Source: Marivivens sp.
GTDB taxonomy: Bacteria; Pseudomonadota; Alphaproteobacteria; Rhodobacterales; Rhodobacteraceae
NCBI GenBank assembly: GCA_023254495.1
Contig: JALRLK010000147.1
Location: 1 to 47,389, forward strand
Reading direction: 5' to 3'
Length of the DNA: 47,389 nt
The position numbers and the translations under genes were made by a program. This document shows, piece after piece, positions 24,569 to 33,491 of this stretch (the stretch's first letter is position 1; each line of letters opens with the position of its first letter). Under the pieces are notes generated by a model. That model did no database searches. It had not been told where the DNA came from and saw only the letters and a program-made list of their open reading frames with translations.

Positions 24569-27304
24569 ATGCTCACGCCTTCCCGGATAATTGCCGTTCT
24601 GGGGCCGACCAATACCGGCAAGACCCATTACGCCATCGAGCGGATGCTCGCGCACCGGACCGGGATCATCGGCCTGCCGCTGCGGCTTTTGGCGCGCGAG
24701 GTCTATGACCGGATCGTAGCGCTGCGCGGGCCGTCTGTTGTCGCGCTGGTGACGGGCGAAGAGCGGATCGTGCCGGATCGGGTCCAGTATTGGGTCTGCA
24801 CGGTCGAGGCGATGGCGCAGGGGATGGGCTGTGATTTTCTTGCGGTCGACGAGATCCAGCTTTGCGCCGATCCCGAGCGCGGCCATGTTTTCACTGATCG
24901 CCTTTTGCACGCCCGTGGCCTGCACGAGACCCTTTTCATGGGCTCGGAAACCATGCGCAGCGCGATTTCGGCGCTGGTGCCGGGGGTGCAATTCCTGCAT
25001 CGCGAGCGATTTTCGACTTTGACCTACTCAGGTTCGAAAAAGATAAGCCGGATGCCCGGAAGAACCGCAATTGTCGGATTTTCTGTTGAAAATGTCTATG
25101 CGATCGCCGAACTGCTACGCCGCACCAAGGGCGGCGCTGCGGTGGTTATGGGCGCCCTAAGCCCCCGAACGCGCAACGCGCAGGTCGCCATGTATCAAAA
25201 CGGCGATGTGGATTTCCTCGTCGCCACAGATGCCATCGGTATGGGCCTCAATCTCGACGTCACGCACGTGGCCTTTTCCTCCCTGACCAAGTTCGACGGC
25301 CACCGGATGCGCCCGCTTGCACCTGACGAGCTGGCCCAGATTGCCGGCCGCGCAGGGCGGCACATGAGCCACGGCACCTTTGGCGTAACCGGCGAGGCGC
25401 CCGAGCTTGATGCGGACGTGATCGAAGCCATCGAGAACCACCGATTCACCCCCGTCAAAAAGCTCCAGTGGCGCAATTCGGCGCTGCAATTCGGCTCGAT
25501 CGGGCGGCTCTTGCAAAGCCTCGAGGCCAAAACCGACAACGGCTGGCTCACCCGCGTGCGCGAATCCGACGATCTTGCCGCGCTTCGCACGCTGGCCGCC
25601 GATGCCGAGGTCGCCGCCCGCGCCAGCGATGGAAAATCGGTCGAACTTCTATGGGATGTCTGCCGGATTCCCGATTTCCGCGGCATCAGCCGGGGCGAAC
25701 ACGCGGCGCTTCTGCGGGAAATCTACAATTTCCTGCATCAATATGGCCACGTTCCGCAGGATTGGTTTGCCAGACAGGTCCGCAGGATTGACAGGACAGA
25801 TGGCGACATTGACACCCTCTCCAAGCGTCTGGCCTGTGTGCGGACGTGGACCTATGTGGCCCAGCGGCGTGGCTGGCTGGCCGACGAAAGCCATTGGCGC
25901 GAGGAAACCCGCGCTGTAGAAGACCGACTGTCAGACGCGCTTCATGCCGCGCTGACCCAAAGATTTGTGGACCGGCGGACGAGTGTTCTCCTTCGCCGGC
26001 TCAAGCAGAAGGAGGGCCTTGTGGCCGACGTGAACGACAAGGGTGAAGTGACGGTTGACGGCGAGTTCGTCGGTCGTCTTGAAGGGTTCCGCTTCCGGAT
26101 GGACAAGGCCGGAAGCCCCGACGAGGCCAAAACCCTCCGGCAGGCAAGCGCTCAGGCCCTTGCGCCCCATTTCCATCTGCGCGCCGACCGCTTCTATAAC
26201 GCGCCCGATACCGAGATCGATTTCACCGAACAGGGCGGCCTGATGTGGGGCACCGAGGCGGTGGGCAAGTTGACCGCCGGTGCGGACGCGCTCAAGCCCG
26301 TTGCCGTCGCTTTCGTTGATGACGAGGCAGGCGAGGATGTGGCGCAGAAGGTCCAGCGCCGCTTGCAGCATTTCATTGACCGCAAGGTCGCGGCCCTATT
26401 CGAGCCGATGATCGCCATGCAGCGCGACGAGGCGCTGAGCGGCATGGCCAAGGGCTTTGCCTTCCGTCTGGGCGAAGGCTTTGGCATCGTCCCGCGCGGC
26501 GAGGTGGCCGAGGATGTGAAGGCGCTCGATCAGGAGGCCCGCGGTGCGCTGCGCAAGCATGGCATCCGCTTTGGTCAGTTCACCATTTTCATGCCGCTTC
26601 TCCTCAAGCCAGCGCCGACCCGTCTACGCCTAGTTTTGTGGAGCCTTGCCAAAGGCTTGGCCGAATTTCCCGAGGCGCCGCCGCCGGGCCTTGTGACCGT
26701 GCCGACCGTCGAGGGCCTCGTGCCGGGCACCTATGCGATGGCGGGCTATCGCGCCGCCGGCGCGCGGTCGATCCGTATTGATATGCTCGAGCGCCTCGCC
26801 GATATGCTGCGCGACAAAGACAGCAAGGGCGGCTTTGAAGCCAATCCCGATATGCTCTCGATCACCGGCATGACACTCGACCAGTTCGCCGACCTGATGC
26901 AGGGCCTTGGCTACAAGGCCGAGCGTGGCGAGCGGCCCAAGGCCAAGCCGGTTGTCGAGGCGCCTGCTGAAGGCGCTGAACCCGTGGAAGCCGCACCCGA
27001 GGCCGCGCCCGAGGCGGACGCCGCGCCCGAGGTCGAGGTGTTCTACACCTTCACTTGGGGTGGCCGTGCCGCACGGCCCGAACGCCCCGCCCGTCCGCCG
27101 CGTGAGAAGCGCCGCGAGGGTGGCAAGCCTGCCGAGGGTGGCGAGCGCGCGCGCGGCAAAGGCGGCAAGAAGGATCGCCACAAGGGCAAGAAGCCCGAAG
27201 GCGGACAAAAGCCCAAGGCCTTTGAGGCGCGGCCGCAGCGCGAGAAGAAGATCGACCCCGACAATCCCTTCGCCGCCGCGCTGGCCGGCTTCAAGACGAA
27301 GTGA
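24569..27304 (+). CDS. SUV3-like DExH RNA helicase with basic disordered C-terminal tail
   Basis: VLGPTNTGKTHYAIERML, AVDEIQLCADPERGHVFTDRLL, ATDAIGMGLNLDVTHVAFSSLTKFDG, QIAGRAGR. Confidence 0.92.
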   Translation: MLTPSRIIAVLGPTNTGKTHYAIERMLAHRTGIIGLPLRLLAREVYDRIVALRGPSVVALVTGEERIVPDRVQYWVCTVEAMAQGMGCDFLAVDEIQLCADPERGHVFTDRLLHARGLHETLFMGSETMRSAISALVPGVQFLHRERFSTLTYSGSKKISRMPGRTAIVGFSVENVYAIAELLRRTKGGAAVVMGALSPRTRNAQVAMYQNGDVDFLVATDAIGMGLNLDVTHVAFSSLTKFDGHRMRPLAPDELAQIAGRAGRHMSHGTFGVTGEAPELDADVIEAIENHRFTPVKKLQWRNSALQFGSIGRLLQSLEAKTDNGWLTRVRESDDLAALRTLAADAEVAARASDGKSVELLWDVCRIPDFRGISRGEHAALLREIYNFLHQYGHVPQDWFARQVRRIDRTDGDIDTLSKRLACVRTWTYVAQRRGWLADESHWREETRAVEDRLSDALHAALTQRFVDRRTSVLLRRLKQKEGLVADVNDKGEVTVDGEFVGRLEGFRFRMDKAGSPDEAKTLRQASAQALAPHFHLRADRFYNAPDTEIDFTEQGGLMWGTEAVGKLTAGADALKPVAVAFVDDEAGEDVAQKVQRRLQHFIDRKVAALFEPMIAMQRDEALSGMAKGFAFRLGEGFGIVPRGEVAEDVKALDQEARGALRKHGIRFGQFTIFMPLLLKPAPTRLRLVLWSLAKGLAEFPEAPPPGLVTVPTVEGLVPGTYAMAGYRAAGARSIRIDMLERLADMLRDKDSKGGFEANPDMLSITGMTLDQFADLMQGLGYKAERGERPKAKPVVEAPAEGAEPVEAAPEAAPEADAAPEVEVFYTFTWGGRAARPERPARPPREKRREGGKPAEGGERARGKGGKKDRHKGKKPEGGQKPKAFEARPQREKKIDPDNPFAAALAGFKTK

Positions 27305-27693
27305 CCGACGCGGCCCGGCCAAGCATCCGCATTGACAAATGGCTCTGGCATGCGCGTTTCTTCAAAACGCGCACGCTGGCGGCCTCGGTCGTCGCGGCGG
27401 GCAAGGTTCGGGTTGACGGCACACCCGTCAGCAAGACCTCGCGGGCGGTGAGCCCCGACATGGTCCTGACCTTCGTCAAAGAGGGCGAAGCGAAAGTGGT
27501 CAGGATCCTCGCTTGTGGAGAGAGGCGCGGGCCTGCGCCCGAGGCGCAAAGCCTCTATGAGGATCTCTCGCCCGAGCCAGAGCCGCGGCCTATGACAAAT
27601 CCCGGATACGAGGGGAAGGGGCGGCCAAACCGCAAGGATCGGGAAAACGCCGCGGCATTTGATCCCGCCCGGCACCCTTTCGATCTTGAATGA
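27301..27693 (+). CDS. S4 domain RNA-binding protein (HslR-like)
   Basis: IRIDKWLWHARFFKTRTLAASVVAAGKVRVDGTPVSKTSRAV. Confidence 0.92.
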   Translation: MTDAARPSIRIDKWLWHARFFKTRTLAASVVAAGKVRVDGTPVSKTSRAVSPDMVLTFVKEGEAKVVRILACGERRGPAPEAQSLYEDLSPEPEPRPMTNPGYEGKGRPNRKDRENAAAFDPARHPFDLE

Positions 27694-27745
27694 GGGCCGC
27701 TCTTGGCCTAGCTAGTCGCGCGACAGCCGAATTGGACCCGATCCC

Positions 27746-28081
27746 ATGACCTATATCGTCAACGACGCCTGCATCGCCTGCAAATACACCGACTGTGTCG
27801 AGGTATGCCCGGTGGATTGTTTCTACGAAGGCGAGAACATGCTGGTGATCCATCCCGACGAATGCATCGATTGCGGCGTTTGCGAGCCCGAGTGCCCCGC
27901 CGACGCGATCCGCCCCGATACCGAGCCGGACATGGAGAAATGGGTCGAGTTCAACCGCAAATACGCGGAAATGTGGCCTGTGATCATCACCCGCAAAGAT
28001 CCGCTTCCCAATGCCGAAGAGATGGACGGCAAGCCGGGCAAGATTGATCTCTTCTCGGAAAAGCCCGGGCAGGGCGGCTGA
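27746..28081 (+). CDS. fdxA: 7Fe ferredoxin FdxA
   Basis: [55 protein letters not shown]. Confidence 0.96.
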   Translation: MTYIVNDACIACKYTDCVEVCPVDCFYEGENMLVIHPDECIDCGVCEPECPADAIRPDTEPDMEKWVEFNRKYAEMWPVIITRKDPLPNAEEMDGKPGKIDLFSEKPGQGG

Positions 28082-28315
28082 GATCGCTCTGGTTGCCATC
28101 GGTGATTCGGGCTTCCTCGGGGCTCGTGACTATCGAAGAAGCCCAATGTTCACAGAGGTTTTCGCGCTTGCAGCGAAGCCGAGGCTGGCGCTTTCAAGAT
28201 ATTGAATTTTGTGGTATACTCCTCGTGATGTTGCCGAAAAACTGACCTGAATTTCCTGACGTCCAGACCCGACGGAGACAAGCGATCGTCCCCGCCGGTC
28301 CTTTTGTCGGGTGGC

Positions 28316-28330
28316 TTCAGGCGCCCTGAA
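28316..28330 (+). promoter_or_regulatory. Hairpin abutting the carD ribosome-binding site
   Basis: TTCAGG-CGC-CCTGAA directly before AAGGAATGAAATG. Confidence 0.35.
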
Positions 28331-28339
28331 AGGAATGAA

Positions 28340-28846
28340 ATGACCAAGAAGAGAGCCGAGTTCAGCCCTAACGAGTTTGTCGTCTATCCCGCGCATGGGG
28401 TCGGCAAGATCGTGTCGATCGAGAAGCAGGAAGTTGCGGGCTTTGAGCTGGAGTTGTTTGTGATCTCATTCGAGAAAGACAAGATGACCCTCCGCGTGCC
28501 GACCAACAAGGCGCTCGAGATCGGGATGCGTGGTCTTTCCTCGCCCGATGTTGTGGCCCATGCGATGAAGACTCTGAAAGGCAAGGCCAAGGTCAAAAAG
28601 GCCATGTGGTCGCGTCGGGCGCAGGAATATGAGCAGAAGATCAACTCTGGCGATCTGATTGCGATTGCCGAGGTGGTGCGCGATCTTCACCGCGCCGACG
28701 ATCAGCGCGAGCAGAGCTATTCGGAGCGTCAGCTCTATGAAGCCGCGCTCGAGCGCCTGACCCGCGAGATCGCGGCTGTGGCTGGCAATGACGAGATGGC
28801 GGCGGCGAAAGAGATCGACTCGGTCCTCATGGGCCGCGCGGCCTGA
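28340..28846 (+). CDS. carD: CarD family transcriptional regulator
   Basis: EFSPNEFVVYPAHGVGKIVSIEKQEVAGFELELFVISFEKDKMTLRVP. Confidence 0.95.
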   Translation: MTKKRAEFSPNEFVVYPAHGVGKIVSIEKQEVAGFELELFVISFEKDKMTLRVPTNKALEIGMRGLSSPDVVAHAMKTLKGKAKVKKAMWSRRAQEYEQKINSGDLIAIAEVVRDLHRADDQREQSYSERQLYEAALERLTREIAAVAGNDEMAAAKEIDSVLMGRAA

Positions 28847-28863
28847 TCAGGTTGTTTAACGTT

Positions 28864-28901
28864 AAACGAAAAGCCGCGCCTTCGGGCGCGGCTTTTCGTT
28901 T
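28864..28901. terminator. Strong, potentially bidirectional terminator after carD
   Basis: AAACGAAAAGCCGCGCC-TTCG-GGCGCGGCTTTTCGTTT, 17-bp perfect stem with TTCG loop. Confidence 0.9.
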
Positions 28902-28958
28902 GGGGCTCTGCCCCCGCGCCCGATGGGCGCTCCCCCGGAGTATTTCAGGCCAAAAGAA
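28902..28958 (+). repeat. Copy B of dispersed intergenic repeat
   Basis: GGGGCTCTGCCCCCGCGCCCGATGGGCGCTCCCCCGGAGTATTTCAGGCCAAAAGAA. Confidence 0.75.
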
Positions 28959-30221
28959 TTAGAGGGCGCGCCAGCCGATGTCGCGGCGGCAGAAGCCTAC
29001 AGGCCAGTCGATCTGATCGACGAGGGCGTAGGCGCGGTCGCGGGCCTCTTTCAGGGTCTTGCCGCGGGCGGTGACGTTGAGGACACGGCCACCGGTGGCG
29101 AGGATTGCGCCATTCTGGGCGCTGGTGCCGGCGTGGAAGACGATCTGGGATGAGGTTTCTTCGATTCCGTCCAGGCCCTTGATTTCGCTGCCTTTCCGAT
29201 AGGCGCCGGGATAGCCATTGGCGGCCATGACGACGGTGATGGCGTGGTCGTCGGCCCAGTGGGGCGCGGTTTCGGCGAGGCGGCCTTCGGCGCAGGCTTG
29301 CATGAGGTCGAGCGCCTGGGCGCCGAGGCGCATCATGAGGACCTGGCATTCGGGATCGCCGAAGCGGACGTTGTATTCGACGAGGCGCGGGGCGCCGTCT
29401 TTGATCATCAGGCCAACATAGAGAACGCCCTGATAGGGCATTCCACGGCGGGCCATCTCGGCCATGGTGGGGCGGACGATTTCATCTAGGGCGCGCTTCT
29501 CGACGTCGGCGTTGAGCACGGGGGCGGGGGAATAGGCGCCCATGCCGCCGGTGTTGGGGCCGGTGTCGCCATCGCCGACACGCTTGTGATCCTGCGCGGT
29601 GCCGATCGGGACAACTGTTTCGCCATCGACGAGGACGAAGAGCGAGCCCTCTTCGCCCTCCATGAATTCTTCGATCACCACCTCGGCGCCCGCGGCGCCG
29701 AATTCGCCGCCGAACATATCGTCGATGGCGTCGAGGGCTTCGTCTTCGGTGATGGCGACGATGACGCCTTTGCCCGCGGCGAGGCCATCGGCCTTGACGA
29801 CGATGGGCGCGCCTTGGGCTTTGATATAGGCTTTGGCGCCTTCGGCCTCGGTGAAGCGGGCATAGGCGGCGGTTGGGGCTTTGGCGGCGTCGCAGATCGC
29901 TTTTGTGAAAGATTTCGAGGCTTCGAGGCGCGCGGCGGCGGCGGAAGGTCCGAAAACTGAAAGTCCGGCATCGCGCAAACGGTCGGCTACGCCGGCCGCG
30001 AGGGGCGCTTCGGGGCCGACGATGACGAAATCGACCGCGTTTTCCTCGGCGAAAACCGCCACCGCATCGCCGTCGAGAATGTCGATATCCGCGCATTCGG
30101 CGATGGCGGCAATCCCGGCGTTGCCGGGGGCGACGATCAGCCTGTCGCATTTGGGATTTTGCTTCACGGCCCAGGCGATGGCGTGTTCCCGCCCGCCGCT
30201 TCCCAGGATTAGGATATTCAT
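28959..30221 (-). CDS. purD: Phosphoribosylamine--glycine ligase
   Basis: MNILILGSGGREHAIAWAVKQNP...YNVRFGDPECQVLMMRL. Confidence 0.97.
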   Translation of the reverse strand: MNILILGSGGREHAIAWAVKQNPKCDRLIVAPGNAGIAAIAECADIDILDGDAVAVFAEENAVDFVIVGPEAPLAAGVADRLRDAGLSVFGPSAAAARLEASKSFTKAICDAAKAPTAAYARFTEAEGAKAYIKAQGAPIVVKADGLAAGKGVIVAITEDEALDAIDDMFGGEFGAAGAEVVIEEFMEGEEGSLFVLVDGETVVPIGTAQDHKRVGDGDTGPNTGGMGAYSPAPVLNADVEKRALDEIVRPTMAEMARRGMPYQGVLYVGLMIKDGAPRLVEYNVRFGDPECQVLMMRLGAQALDLMQACAEGRLAETAPHWADDHAITVVMAANGYPGAYRKGSEIKGLDGIEETSSQIVFHAGTSAQNGAILATGGRVLNVTARGKTLKEARDRAYALVDQIDWPVGFCRRDIGWRAL

Positions 30222-30290
30222 CGCGTCCCCCGCTTGGCCTCTGCTTGGCGGCGTTCTAAGGTCAGGGGGCAAGGATAACAAGGGTGCGAA

Positions 30291-31721
30291 ATGGACCTCT
30301 TCGACGAGCGGCCGGAACCGGCGGGCAATGCGCCCGAACTTTCGGTCTCCGAGATCAGCGGCGCGATCAAGAAGGCGCTGGAGGGCGAGTTTGGTCATGT
30401 GCGGGTGCGCGGCGAAGTGGGCCGGGTGGTTCTGGCGCGGACGGGGCACCTTTATTTCGATCTGAAGGATGATCGCAGCGTTCTGGCGGCGGTGAGCTGG
30501 AAGGGGCAGGCCTCGCGGCTGAGCTATATGCCCGAAGAGGGGATGGAGGTGATCGCCACGGGCAAGATCACCACCTATGGGCCGCAATCGAAGTATCAGC
30601 TGAACGTCGAGGATGTGGCGCCGGCGGGTGCGGGTGCACTCATGGCGATGCTGGAAAAGCGCAAGGCGGCCTTGGCGGCCGAGGGGCTTTTTGCGCCGGA
30701 GCGGAAGAAACCGATCCCCTATCTTCCTGAAATCATTGGGGTTGTGACATCGCCCTCTGGCGCAGTGATCCGCGATATCCTGCACCGGTTGCGGGATCGG
30801 TTTCCGCGCAAGGTTTTGGTTTGGCCGGTGGCGGTACAGGGGCAGGCCTGTGCGCCCGAGGTGGCGCGGGCCATCGAAGGGTTCAACCGGCTGACACCGG
30901 GCGGGGCTTTGCCGCGGCCCGATCTCATCATCGTCGCCCGTGGCGGCGGCTCGATCGAAGACCTCTGGGGCTTTAACGAAGAGGTCGTGGTTCGGGCGGC
31001 GGCGGCCTCGCAGATCCCGCTTATCTCGGCTGTGGGGCACGAGACCGATAGGACGCTGATCGACTATGCCTCGGACTATCGCGCACCCACGCCGACGGCG
31101 GCGGCCGAGCGGGCGGTGCCTGTCAGGGCGGAACTCTTGGCTCAGATCGAGGGGCAGGGGGCACGGCTCACGCATGGGGCGGCCCAGACTGTGGCGCTGC
31201 GCCGTCAGCGCCTGAACGATCTGGCGCGGGCCTTGCCGCGGCAGGAAGACCTGCTCGCCACGCCGCGCCAGCAGCTTGATCATCTGGCCGAACGGCTGCC
31301 TGCCGCTCTTCGGGCGGCGACTGGCTCCAAACGTCTCAAGCTCAGCGAAGTTTCCGGAAGCCTGCGCCCCGGCCTTCTGCGGCGGATGATCGACAGCGAA
31401 CGTCGCCATCTGGCCGAGCGTGCGGCGCGGCTTCGGCCGCGAGAGCTGAAGATGCTGGTCGCACGAGGGCAGGAGCGGCTTGACCACGGCTTGCGCCGTC
31501 TGTCCGATCTGGCGACCCGCCGGGAAAGCGAACGGGCGGCGCGCCTGCGGTCGCTTGATCAGCTTTTGCAGACACTTGGATATGAGGCGACCCTGAAGCG
31601 CGGCTATGCTGTGGTCTGGGGCGATGGCCGTGTCGTGACGACAAAGGACGAGGCCGCAGCTGCGAAAGCGCTTGAAATCCAGTTTGCCGATGGGCGGATC
31701 GGCGCAAAATCAACGGGTTAG
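30291..31721 (+). CDS. xseA: Exodeoxyribonuclease VII large subunit
   Basis: VRVRGEVGRVVLARTGHLYFDLKDD, IGVVTSPSGAVIRDILHRLRDRFP, ISAVGHETDRTLIDYASDYRAPTPTAAAE. Confidence 0.96.
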   Translation: MDLFDERPEPAGNAPELSVSEISGAIKKALEGEFGHVRVRGEVGRVVLARTGHLYFDLKDDRSVLAAVSWKGQASRLSYMPEEGMEVIATGKITTYGPQSKYQLNVEDVAPAGAGALMAMLEKRKAALAAEGLFAPERKKPIPYLPEIIGVVTSPSGAVIRDILHRLRDRFPRKVLVWPVAVQGQACAPEVARAIEGFNRLTPGGALPRPDLIIVARGGGSIEDLWGFNEEVVVRAAAASQIPLISAVGHETDRTLIDYASDYRAPTPTAAAERAVPVRAELLAQIEGQGARLTHGAAQTVALRRQRLNDLARALPRQEDLLATPRQQLDHLAERLPAALRAATGSKRLKLSEVSGSLRPGLLRRMIDSERRHLAERAARLRPRELKMLVARGQERLDHGLRRLSDLATRRESERAARLRSLDQLLQTLGYEATLKRGYAVVWGDGRVVTTKDEAAAAKALEIQFADGRIGAKSTG

Positions 31722-32717
31722 GGCGGCAAGGCGCGGATCCATCACGCGCCGCCACAGGCGCGGCATCAGGGCCAGCGTGGCCATGACCGGCAGGGAATAG
31801 GGCAGGCGCGGGGCGCTGGTCAGCTCAAGTGTCGGATAGGGCTTTTGCGGGTTCAGGTGGTGGTCGGAATGGCGCGGCGCGTTGAGCATCAGGCCCGAGG
31901 TGAACCATTGCGGGCTGTGCCAGCTGTGCTGTGGCCCCACAGGTTCGGGCTTGCCATCCTCCTCTATGCCACGGGCGAGGCCATAGTGCTGGACATAGTC
32001 CGACATCAAGAGCTGCACCGTCGCATAGGCCGACAGGGCGAAAAAGGCGGCAAGGGCGGCAGGTCCGCCATAGGCCAGCGCACCAAGAACAAGCGCCAAT
32101 GTTGCGACCAGATCGCCAAAATAGGGGTGCCGCCAAAACCCGACGCCCCGGCGGGCGCGACGTTCGCTTTCGGCGCGAAAGCCCTTGCGGAAGGAACCGA
32201 TCCAAGCTCGAGGGGCGAAACGATAGAAGCTCTCACCTGCCCGCGCCGTGTTGGGATCGGCAGGCGTTGCCACGGCCACATGATGAAACAGAAGATGCGC
32301 CGAGCCGTGGTGGCCGAAAAGGTGGCTGTGATAGACAAGCCGGCCAAGCCGCCGCAGGCTTCGGTTCGAGCGGTGCACAAGCTCGTGGGCATTGGAATTG
32401 CCAACCTGCCCCAGAAACATCCCCGCCGAGAGAAACAGAGCGGCCTTCTCTGCCCATCCCAATGCGCTGCTTGAAAGCCCTGCAACGGCCGAGGCCAAGA
32501 CGATGAAATGCCCGATCGCGAGCACAACAGAAAGCGCATCGGCGGCTGGAAACTCCTCGCCGATCGCAGAGGGCGAAACACGGGCGACGAGCGCATCAAG
32601 GCCGGCGGCAAGGGCGGTCATGTAGGCGAGGGCCGCAAACGCCCATATTCCGCCCGTGACGGATGCCATCAGGAGGAGGGGTAGGGGCGCGAGTGTGGCG
32701 AAGGTGAAGAGAAACAT
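31710..32717 (-). CDS. Alkane 1-monooxygenase (AlkB-like membrane diiron hydroxylase)
   Basis: NAHELVHR, HLFGHHGSAHLLFHHVAVATPADPNTA, NAPRHSDHHLNPQKPYPTLEL. Confidence 0.9.
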   Translation of the reverse strand: MFLFTFATLAPLPLLLMASVTGGIWAFAALAYMTALAAGLDALVARVSPSAIGEEFPAADALSVVLAIGHFIVLASAVAGLSSSALGWAEKAALFLSAGMFLGQVGNSNAHELVHRSNRSLRRLGRLVYHSHLFGHHGSAHLLFHHVAVATPADPNTARAGESFYRFAPRAWIGSFRKGFRAESERRARRGVGFWRHPYFGDLVATLALVLGALAYGGPAALAAFFALSAYATVQLLMSDYVQHYGLARGIEEDGKPEPVGPQHSWHSPQWFTSGLMLNAPRHSDHHLNPQKPYPTLELTSAPRLPYSLPVMATLALMPRLWRRVMDPRLAALTR

Positions 32718-32780
32718 ACGCTCTTGCCTGTCTTGGTCTTGGCTGTCTTGTTATCCCTGAAACGTAGTGAGGGGAAAGAT

Positions 32781-33419
32781 ATGTCTCAAATCGTGCCGCT
32801 CCTCGCTTCGGCCACGCTTGCCTTGGTTTATCTTCTGTTTCTTACCGATGCGGCGCCGTCTACGCTTCGCTCTGTGGTCAAGACCGGCGCTGTGGCCCTT
32901 CTTGCGATTTCGGCGCTGCCGGTCCCGCTTCTCGCTCTCGCGCTCGGTCTCAGTGTGCTGGGGGATTTGGCGCTGTCTCGGGATGGAGATCGCGCGTTTC
33001 TGGCGGGAGTTGCTGCTTTTGCGCTGGCACATCTTGTCTATGTGGCGGTGTTTCTGGGCCTTGGGGGCGCTCCTGCCTTGGCTGTGAAATGGCAGATCGG
33101 CGCAGGTTTCGGAGTCGCCACGGTCTCTTTAGTTATGGCCCGCCTTCTCTGGCCCAGAAGCGGGCCGCTCCGTTGGCCGGTCCTTGGCTAAGTGGGCATC
33201 ATCGCCGCGATGGCGATCAGTTCCCTTTTTGTGCCCGAGCCCTATGCCCGCCCAGTTATCGCCGCTGCCTTCCTTTTCGCGTTGTCCGACAGCCTGATCG
33301 CGACCGAGCGCTTCTTGATCAAAGCAACCCCGGCGCCGCGCTGGCTACCGCCTGCGATCTGGCTGACCTACTGGCTGGCCCAGTTCTTCTTTTGCATCGG
33401 AATTGCCCGAATCCTCTAG
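32781..33419 (+). pseudogene. YhhN family (lysoplasmalogenase-like) membrane protein interrupted by in-frame TAA (33189-33191)
   Basis: MSQIVPLLASATLALVYLLFL...LGLSVLGDLALSRDGDRAFLAGVAAFALAHLVYV...RWPVLG*VGIIAAMAISSLFVP...PAIWLTYWLAQFFFCIGIARIL in one frame. Confidence 0.75.
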
Positions 33420-33491
33420 GCGATGTCGGTCTTTCAAATTCCGGCTGATGGCATTAGGTGGGAGGTAACAACGCCTGAGAGGCCTTTCAGA

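Noticed and set aside
30222-31487. Long 5' extension of the purD ORF (842 aa)
   Set aside because: It is antisense to xseA; PurD starts at MNILILGSGGREHA (30221)
32728-32750. Direct repeat CTGTCTTG (32728-32735 and 32743-32750) between alkB and yhhN
   Set aside because: Short, low-complexity CTTG-rich stretch; not convincing as an operator without conservation data
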